Below, piece by piece: positions 61,915 to 64,000 of a DNA stretch of 64,000 bases. Where the stretch lies: positions 124,001 through 188,000 of the forward strand of contig VTFK01000357.1 of assembly GCA_009617715.1 (NCBI GenBank). The letters are read 5' to 3'. This stretch comes from Plectrocnemia conspersa (lineage: Eukaryota > Arthropoda > Insecta > Trichoptera > Polycentropodidae). The notes under the pieces are model-generated. The model did not search any database, had not been told where the DNA came from, and saw nothing but the letters and a program-made list of their open reading frames with translations. Every line of letters starts with the position of its first letter. The stretch's first letter is position 1. Both the position numbers and the translations under genes were made by a program.

Positions 61915-63900
61915 TGGTTTAAATAGTCAATGATTATTTTTCTTTTAGTATTTTTAATTTTGAGTGTTCTTAAAAAAACAAAAATTTTCCATCACTAAAA
62001 GTGATAGCTAGATGAAACAGAAAATCATTATATAATCTAAATCACAGAAAGAGTTGTGTGAGTTGTAGATTTATACTGCTGACTTTTTTGTTTGTTGATC
62101 TCAGATTGTCATTATTTAGGAATTATTCATCCATCGTTATTAATTTTATTTAATAGGCGATTTGTGATTATACTGATTTTGTTTCTTTCTGAGAATAGAT
62201 TTTTAAAGAAAAGCACGTGTAGCTATAATTTTAGCTTTAGAAATTAAACATTAGATGTCGGTTTTGAAGATAAAATGGTTAAAAAACTTGATAAATCATA
62301 ACATTTGAATAAGTTATAAAGTTTTACATGTTTCTGTGGAGTCCGCTCTTAGGGTGCTCACTACCAACTGTGGCACAACCATGACTTAAAAAAGGGAATC
62401 TTCCAAATTGCTTAGTAGAGGTCATCTTGGGTGAATCCAAATATACATGAATGAGATTCATTCGATGTTCAAAATATTATTTATCTATATTTGCCTTATA
62501 CATTTGCCTGTCGGCGGATGTTAGGCAATATGCTCTGATATATTCATACTTAGCGTTAAAAATCTTACTTTTTTGTTGACTCACGTGTAACTTACAATTC
62601 ATTATTTAACTAAATTATGTAAGATCATAATGTCCTTCAATAAAAGGTCCATGGATTCGGCATAACTCTTTCAATAAAAAATAAAAAAGATCAATGACTC
62701 AATAGCTTAGCAGAAAGCTCCATACCATTGAAAACAATATAGCGCTACAATCCATTGTAGAATTTGGTTGGTTCTGCCTTTCTCTGTTTTTTATGGATTG
62801 ACATGATTAGTACTCAGTGTAGCACTATTTTGTGTTAGTTCGGCTAAATTCTTGTTTATTCCAAGTCAAAATAAACTTCAGGTTTTGATTGTCTGGCCAA
62901 TATGATGATTCGGGGCGGAAACAGATTATTTGTTTTTGTTTAATGAATATCTAGTCAGACTATCTAAGTACAAAGATTAAAAAATTATTAAAATTAGCAA
63001 TGGTGTAATTCTATAATATGTGGATCCGAGTAACTAAGGGTGGAGATATTTGGGCAATGACTCTATCCTTTGTATTTGGCATTGACCATTTTAATGGGTG
63101 TCTATTTATTTTTTAACAAGTCCTTGCGTCAAATTTTTTTTCAATAACTGGTGGTTCCTAAGTGCTTTTATAAAATCTTTCTCGTTATGTTTTGTATGCA
63201 GGCTATTATTCTACAATAGTATTTTTTTTGGGATCAATTATATATTAATACATCTTGAGAATATGTCCTAGTTTTTGAGTTTATACGAATATCAACACTT
63301 TGTTCTTAAGGTTGTATTCTACAGAATATTTTATTTTAATTGTTTTATTAATAACCCCAATCATGTTTATTCACAGACAGTACTTGTTTACTGCAAGTCA
63401 ATGCTATTGATGAACTAATAAATTATAAACTTGCTATGGCAATTAGCGTTTCACCATAATATTGAAGTTATAACAGTATATACTTATTCAGATTCAATCA
63501 AAATTAAGTTGTATGATTTTTGTTTATCACTGTTCTGAATTTTTTCATCGTTTTGTTAAGTAAGAAAAGGTTATTGACTATTTAAAATTATTATGTATTA
63601 AATGTGTTACTCTTTACATATGTATGTATACATTATTAATAATTACATATATAGACAGATGGTCACAGAATTTATTATAAATTAATTGCTTGCTTACATG
63701 TCTATAATGTTGTGATGCTAGATAGTCTCATTGTATATTATTTGCTTTGTCTAATGTGTGATTGTGTTATCCATGCGATAAACGTTTGCGTGTGATTTGA
63801 CACAGTACTTACATATGTGTATGTCTTGTTTCATTTAATGTGATATTGATATATAATGTGTTTTTGTTCCACAAAATTCGCGTATGCTGAACAATTAAAG
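61915..63900 (+). other. Region between the alternative malic enzyme 3' exons
   Basis: About 2 kb: 3' UTR of the short isoform and intron of the long one. AT-rich. No other gene, SINE head or TIR pair recognised. Confidence 0.6.
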
Positions 63901-64000
63901 GATTGGCGTCCGTTTATCCTGATCCGATCGACTACGAGAGGTTCATAAAGTCGCAATTGTACAATTCGAAATACGAACGGTCCTTACCGATTACGTACAC
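63901..64000 (+). CDS. Men: Alternative C-terminal exon of malic enzyme (cut by window edge)
   Basis: Acceptor caattaaag/GATTGG, phase 1, matching the donor after 61804. It reads GLASVYPDPIDYERFIKSQL then YNSKYERSLPITYT up to the edge. This is the usual malic enzyme C-terminus (A-x-YPxP ... FIxSQxYxxxYxxxLPxTY), so splicing 61804 to 63901 gives the canonical long form. The exon at 61886 is then an alternative short ending. Confidence 0.85.

Overview
This window is AT-rich nuclear DNA from an animal, almost certainly an insect. Genes are split by AT-rich introns with GT-AG junctions, the proteins match metazoan families, and the spaces between genes hold tRNA-derived SINEs, TIR/fold-back DNA elements and a decayed non-LTR retrotransposon. 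I cannot name the order with confidence. Base composition, dense microsatellites and a dCTCF-like motif fit an insect, but nothing in the sequence is diagnostic of one order.

Layout. (1) 1-12.3 kb, minus strand: a RUN/coiled-coil gene of the RUFY2/RUFY3 family. It runs from the ATG at 8548 to beyond the left edge, with two homologous candidate exons for the same position (2775-3145 and about 1290-1387). A probable alternative first exon lies at 12125-12310. (2) 12.7-14.0 kb, minus: a small TATA-promoter gene for a secreted peptide of about 121 residues with GKR and KR processing sites. It looks like a prohormone or neuropeptide precursor that I do not recognise. (3) 17.1 kb, plus: intronless LSM8. 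(4) 20.4-24.0 kb, minus: an eight-exon mitochondrial carrier of the SLC25A39/40 (glutathione importer) family, with a nest of inverted-repeat elements in its second intron. (5) 27.3-31.2 kb, minus: a secreted protein of 313 residues built from PNL/PNF and RPQ/RPH repeats. (6) 31.2-42.9 kb: gene-poor, with SINEs, a complete 464-bp MITE with a 9-bp target-site duplication, and a zinc-finger exon relic. (7) 42.9-46.7 kb: a cysteine-rich secreted VWC-type gene (plus), divergent from a small putative secreted ORF (minus) whose ATG is 97 bp away. (8) 49.6 kb to the right edge, plus: malic enzyme (Men/ME), with a 7.1-kb first intron, a GC-AG intron, a retrotransposon in intron 3 and two alternative C-terminal exons, the second cut by the window edge.

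The genes are ordinary eukaryotic neighbours, not an operon, and I see no sign that they form one pathway. The malic enzyme and the SLC25A39-type carrier both touch redox metabolism (NADPH supply; mitochondrial glutathione), but that is coincidence as far as the sequence shows. The best candidates for something undescribed are the peptide precursor at 12.7-13.9 kb, the repeat-rich secreted protein at 27.3-31.2 kb, the small divergent secreted ORF at 42.9 kb, and the perfect hairpins in the first malic enzyme intron.

All exon boundaries were worked out by eye from splice consensus, frame continuity and family knowledge. No alignment, gene predictor or transcript data was used.
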